From: an uncultured Brachybacterium sp.
Lineage (GTDB): Bacteria; Actinomycetota; Actinomycetes; Actinomycetales; Dermabacteraceae
Length of the DNA: 64,000 nucleotides
Direction of reading: 5' to 3'
Assembly: GCF_947500705.1 (NCBI RefSeq)
Contig: NZ_CANMSY010000002.1
Location: 613,708 to 677,707 of the forward strand
The notes under the pieces were generated by a model. That model was not told the DNA's origin, made no database searches, and saw only the letters and a program-made list of their open reading frames with translations. This document shows positions 60,503-64,000 of the stretch, in pieces. Within the stretch, counting starts at the first letter, position 1, and the number at the start of each line of letters is the position of its first letter. Position numbers and translations under genes: made by a program.

Positions 60503-60724
60503 CCGTGCGGCACTGGGCGGCGATCTCTGTCTCAGGAGGAAGCACTGCAGCGATCGCGGTCCGTGAGGCGCGGACCCAGTCGGCGGGATCCTGCTCCGTG
60601 CCGCCGGCCAGCGGCCCGTGTCCGCACTCCGGAAACCGAGCTGAACCCCGAGGGTCACACCGTGCCGATCACCCAGGGCTCGGAGAAGAAGCGGTACCGC
60701 CCACCGCCGCTCCCCGCGCAGGCG

Positions 60725-60766
60725 CGCGACGTACGCGACGTACGCGACGTACGCGACGTACGCGAC
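60725..60766. repeat. 9-bp tandem repeat, 4.7 copies
   Basis: GTACGCGAC is repeated exactly four times at 60731-60766, preceded by a partial copy CGCGAC. It ends 24 bases before the ParD operator palindrome. It has no spacer structure of a CRISPR array. It could vary in number by slippage. Confidence 0.85.
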
Positions 60767-60789
60767 GCTGCCGACGACCTGTCCATACC

Positions 60790-60818
60790 ATGGCAAGGTT
60801 TGCCATAACGGCTAGGAT
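60790..60818 (+). promoter_or_regulatory. parDE operator and promoter
   Basis: ATGGCAA (60790-60796) and TTGCCAT (60800-60806) form a perfect seven-base inverted repeat around GGT. TAGGAT at 60813-60818 lies six bases before the parD ATG and is a likely -10 for a leaderless transcript. A palindrome covering the promoter is what ParD autorepression needs. Confidence 0.6.
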
Positions 60819-60824
60819 GGTCTC

Positions 60825-61064
60825 ATGGCAACGATGAATGTGTCCCTTCCCGACGGGCTCAAGGAGTTCGTCGAGGCACAAGTTGATGAGCATGGCTACG
60901 GGACCAGCAGCGAGTTTGTCCGCAGCCTGATCCGGCGCGAGCAGGAGCGCACCGCGTTGCGCGCCCTGCTCGTGGACGGCATGAGCTCCGGGCCGGGCTC
61001 CGAGATGGACGACTCGTACTTCGCACGGATGCGTGACCGCATCCACGGCTCCGACCCGGCATGA
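60825..61064 (+). CDS. parD: ParD-family antitoxin
   Basis: A 79-residue ribbon-helix-helix antitoxin. The N-terminal strand MATMNVSLPDGLKEFVEAQV and helix pair GYGTSSEFVRSLIRREQER form the DNA-binding dimer; the acidic C-terminal third wraps the toxin. It should neutralise the ParE toxin and repress the operon with it. It overlaps parE by four bases. There is no ribosome-binding site, in keeping with leaderless expression. Confidence 0.88.
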   Translation: MATMNVSLPDGLKEFVEAQVDEHGYGTSSEFVRSLIRREQERTALRALLVDGMSSGPGSEMDDSYFARMRDRIHGSDPA

Positions 61065-61381
61065 GCTCACGCCGGGTCGTCACCACGAGGCGAGCCGATG
61101 AGGATATCGAGGCCGCCGTTGACCACTACCTCGACGAGGGCGCCGCCGAGGCCGCGTTGGCCTTCGTCGACGCCCTGGAGGATGCCAAGGTCCTGATCAG
61201 CGGATTTCCACAGTTGGGCTCCACCCGCCTCGCCTCGGAGACGGGCATCCCCGAGATGCGCACCATCGCTCTGCGGAGGTTCCCCTACCTGGCCTTCTAC
61301 ACCGACGACGCCGATGCTGTCCGCGTCCACCGGGTGCTGCATACCTCGCGCGACATCCCCTCGCGGTTCTCGAGCGACTGA
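61061..61381 (+). CDS. parE: ParE/RelE-family toxin
   Basis: A 106-residue ParE-type toxin. VVTTRRADEDIEAAVDHYLDEGAAEAALAFVDALEDA forms the two N-terminal helices; GIPEMRTIALRRFPYLAFYTDD and VRVHRVLHTSRDI give the C-terminal sheet. ParE members poison DNA gyrase, RelE members cleave mRNA; the sheet and HTSRD ending favour ParE. The ATG overlaps the parD stop. Complete and apparently functional. Confidence 0.87.
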   Translation: MSSRRVVTTRRADEDIEAAVDHYLDEGAAEAALAFVDALEDAKVLISGFPQLGSTRLASETGIPEMRTIALRRFPYLAFYTDDADAVRVHRVLHTSRDIPSRFSSD

Positions 61382-61571
61382 CGCACGCGGCCCGCTCATC
61401 GGACCTTGACAGGGGTGCGAGAAGCACTCAGGTAGGTGCAGACGTCTGCCACCGCGCATGGGAGACAAGGTATGCGGGGGCTACTGGAGTCACGGAACGC
61501 GAATCCCCGGAACAACGCGCCCACCGCTACTGACATCGCCGAGTGTCGTAGGGCTGCGAGAGACTACCTCC

Positions 61572-63191
61572 ATGTTCAGCGAACACCAGGCAGAACTAGA
61601 GCGTTTCCAGCAAGGCGAACCGATGATGCTCGTCGCGCGGGACGCAGACGACAACGATGCCGTCATCGAGTTTCCGCGCGATCTAGTGAACCGAGTGGCC
61701 TCGCAGGACGAGAAGGCCTCGTTCAAGGCGACTCACCAGAACCTTCGATGCTCCGTCAGGTTCTGCGACGCTGAGGTTTTCGCGCACTTCCGCACGACGA
61801 AGCGATCCGGGTTTGCCCACGCACCGGGTACTTCAAAGCATGCGGCCGAGTCCATCTGGCACCAGATGGCGAAGGCGGACATCGTCTACTGGGCGAAGCG
61901 ACACGACAACGTCGCCGACGCGGACCAGGAGGTCACTGCAGACGACCGTTCCAGACGCCCGGACGTCGTGGTCACTTTGGTCGACGGAAGAAGGATCGCT
62001 ATCGAGATCCAATACTCAGCACTGTCCGTGAACGACTACGAGGCACGGGACACGCAGCTTCAACAGAACTTCGATGCACGAGTTTGGATTCTCGGGCATC
62101 TCCCGCCTCACCTAAGGGTTCGCCAGAGTGGTATTGCACTCGATGCGCTTGCCGGGGCGATCGTCAGCAAAGGGCAGTTCCCTCTCTGGATCAACCCGGG
62201 GATGGCCAGCAAAAGCGAGAAGCCTCAAATCTCTCCATCCCAGATCCTGACTACTTGGTCTGGTCGGGATGTGCATGGACCGTACCTACGAGCTGGCGAG
62301 AACACATCATTCTGGTCACTGTCGTCTCTCGACGAATGCACCTTGGACTCCAGATACGGAATCCTCACACCACATTGCAGAAAGCTACTCGAAGCCCGCG
62401 AGCGGCGAGGCATCGCTCAACGAGCGGCGAGCGAGGTTCGAGAAAAAGAAGTGCGTGAACACACCGAGAAGCAGAAAAGGCTCGTCGCAAAGACTCGCGA
62501 TAGGTGGGAGCGTTCACCGGAAAAAGAGTGGGTCATGGACTGGTTGATCGGCGAGTTCGGCCCTGACTACTCGCTATCGCTCGGCGCGACGGGAGTCGCC
62601 GACGAGAAGCTCGCAGCAGCGCTGGACGTGACATGCGAGCACTGGAAGACGTTTATCCTCCGCCACGTCAATCAGGCTGAAGGATGGGTGTCCTGGAAAG
62701 AGCTCTGCCGCGCCCTGAGAAGTCTGGCCAGCGCAGGTAGCCGTCCCAATCTCACCAATGAGGACTGGAGGACATTGGAGCGCTTCGTGCGCTCCCTACG
62801 CAAGAAGGGACTCATCAGATTGAAGGCCGGGTCTGGCCGGCCGGAAGTCGCACCACTGCACTGGACACCTCCCAGCTCTGCGCCATTCGTTCCCGCCATG
62901 TGGGGCGCTCGGGCATCTGGGGAACAGTCGCGGGAAGTCCCGGGCGAGGCGAATGCAGAGGAGAGCGCTGGCGGCGCCGATATCGACGCGGATCGCGACC
63001 CGGAACCGCCCGTTCAGGAGGCCCAGCGACCCAATCCTCCCGTTCCCCCGGCAGACGAGGAATCAGTTCCTGATCTGCCCCGCGAACGACATTCCCCTGC
63101 TGCCTCTGCCATGGAGGGATCCGAGAGCATGAGACGGAACCATCGAGGCGTGTTCGGGTGGATCGCTCGTCTGTTCGGCCACTCGGAGTGA
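61572..63191 (+). CDS. CoiA-like nuclease-domain protein
   Basis: A 539-residue protein whose first third resembles CoiA, the competence-associated PD-(D/E)XK protein: HFRTTKRSGFAHAPG, AAESIWHQMAKADI, then RRPDVVV with Asp131 and IEIQYS with Glu145 and Gln147 as putative catalytic residues. Residues about 305-350 are charged and helical (coiled coil), about 375-460 look like a winged helix, and a Pro/Glu-rich linker leads to an amphipathic end FGWIARLFGHSE. The G+C and third-position bias are lower than in its neighbours, so it was probably acquired. The start ATG has only a weak ribosome-binding site. No com genes adjoin. Confidence 0.65.
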   Translation: MFSEHQAELERFQQGEPMMLVARDADDNDAVIEFPRDLVNRVASQDEKASFKATHQNLRCSVRFCDAEVFAHFRTTKRSGFAHAPGTSKHAAESIWHQMAKADIVYWAKRHDNVADADQEVTADDRSRRPDVVVTLVDGRRIAIEIQYSALSVNDYEARDTQLQQNFDARVWILGHLPPHLRVRQSGIALDALAGAIVSKGQFPLWINPGMASKSEKPQISPSQILTTWSGRDVHGPYLRAGENTSFWSLSSLDECTLDSRYGILTPHCRKLLEARERRGIAQRAASEVREKEVREHTEKQKRLVAKTRDRWERSPEKEWVMDWLIGEFGPDYSLSLGATGVADEKLAAALDVTCEHWKTFILRHVNQAEGWVSWKELCRALRSLASAGSRPNLTNEDWRTLERFVRSLRKKGLIRLKAGSGRPEVAPLHWTPPSSAPFVPAMWGARASGEQSREVPGEANAEESAGGADIDADRDPEPPVQEAQRPNPPVPPADEESVPDLPRERHSPAASAMEGSESMRRNHRGVFGWIARLFGHSE

Positions 63192-63338
63192 GTGAGCTCG
63201 CCTCCTGAGCACCATGAGGAGTTGAGTCCCACATAGTGGTGTAGCGCGGTGGCCCCGTGATCGTCTCTGACGAGGACGCGGCCACCGTGTGATCCTTCGA
63301 GTCAACCTTCCACAGAATCCTCGAACGGAGTCATCACG

Positions 63339-64000
63339 ATGACCGCTCCTCATATTGTCGACCCTCACGGCCTGCTCGGTGAAGCCCTGGCCGAAGCCTC
63401 CCCGGATCTGATGCGCACGATGCTGCAAAGGATCATCAACGAGCTGCTGTCCGCGGACGCTGACGCGGTCGCCGGCGCGGAATACGGCCGACCCAGCCCC
63501 GAGCGGGTCGCTCAGCGCAACGGCTACCGCCACCGCGACCTCGACACCCGCGTCGGCACGATCGACGTCGCCGTCCCCAAGCTCCGCACCGGCACCTACT
63601 TCCCCGAGTGGCTGCTCGAGCGCCGCAAACGCGCCGAATCCGCCCTGATCACCGTGGTCGCGGACTGCTACCTCGCCGGCGTCTCCACCCGCCGAATGGC
63701 TCCCCGGATGCACGCTTCGCGCACATCGCATCCGGGGCCCCAGCTCGTCAAGACCCTCGGCATCAACAGCCTCTCGAAGTCCCAGGTCAGCCGCATGGCA
63801 GCCGATCTGGACGAGCACGTCGAGCAGTTCCGCCACCGCCCCCTGGACGAGGCCGGGCCGTTCACGTTCGTCTCCGCCGACGCACTGACGATGAAGGTCC
63901 GCGAGGGCGGACGAGTCATCAACGCCGTCGTCCTGCTCGCCACCGGCGTCAACGGCGACGGCCACCGCGAAGTCCTCGGCATCCGGGTCGCGACCAGCGA
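63339..64000 (+). mobile_element. IS256-family transposase gene, 5' part (runs off the window)
   Basis: A frame opening MTAPHIVDPHGLLGEALAEASPD is read through to the last base without a stop. IS256/Mutator features: NGYRHRDLDTRVGTIDVAVPKLRTGTYFPEWLLERRKR, VVADCYLAGVSTRRM, LGINSLSKSQVSRMAADLDEHV, then VSADALTMKVREGGRVINAVVLLATGVNGDGHRE, where the first catalytic Asp lies. The 147 bases after the CoiA-like gene should hold the left end, but I could not fix the terminal repeat. About 14 extra residues lie after RRM (see the inverted repeat at 63702). Confidence 0.85.
63702..63737. repeat. Palindromic insertion inside the transposase gene
   Basis: CCCCGGATGC at 63702-63711 and GCATCCGGGG at 63728-63737 form a perfect ten-base inverted repeat around 16 bases. 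They coincide with an apparent in-frame insertion of about 42 bases between STRRM and LVKTLGIN, where IS256 transposases normally continue without a gap. Confidence 0.55.

Noticed and set aside
60725-60766. CRISPR-like array
   Set aside because: Units are 9 bases with no spacers; a simple tandem repeat.

Overview
The window is high-GC DNA (mostly strong G/C third positions) from an actinobacterium. Tat signals, leaderless-type starts, an ArsA-type ATPase, a short aconitase, LplB-type sugar ABC transporters, NamZ/NagZ-type wall hydrolases and sucrase-ferredoxin point to Micrococcales; a Brachybacterium-like Dermabacteraceae genome is my best guess, made from protein character alone. I saw no rRNA, tRNA or CRISPR array.

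Layout. 1-5280: AddAB-like helicase-nuclease pair plus a nucleoside-type kinase. 5305-9694: EF-G-binding-type zinc protein, aldo/keto reductase, GNAT, and a cupin-XRE regulator with a DUF2945 partner, divergent from an MFS exporter. 9727-14981: exported exo-muramidase and exo-glucosaminidase operon (cell-wall sugar release), divergent from a ribokinase-FGE pair. 15203-22974: S33 peptidase with LacI regulator, GAP-family membrane protein, two-component system, DHA2 exporter, small kinase. 23000-31228: a minus-strand run with CstA, a C-terminal Cys-Cys protein and an ArsA ATPase; DUF6226/DUF1990; DUF5701; two broken genes; and DAHP synthase behind an aromatic-codon leader peptide and hairpin. 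31480-43388: aconitase, CsbD, reductases, PatB-type lyase, FAD oxidase, Dps, an alkyltransferase-like protein and others.

43444-45900 is the most intriguing unit: an 83-residue peptide made of three perfect-length 23-residue repeats, start-stop coupled to a JmjC/cupin-4 oxygenase and followed by a sucrase-ferredoxin-like protein. This looks like a substrate peptide, its Fe(II) oxygenase and a redox partner. 46107-54784: an orphan solute-binding protein and a complete fructan/sucrose operon (LacI, two permeases, binding protein, GH32, fructokinase; no ATPase). 55051-58975: SWIM-SNF2 ATPase and a small acidic protein.

59057-64000 is accessory DNA: Fic protein with a palindromic promoter, sugar-kinase relic, 9-bp tandem repeat, ParDE toxin-antitoxin, a lower-GC CoiA-like nuclease, and the start of an IS256-type transposase cut by the window edge.
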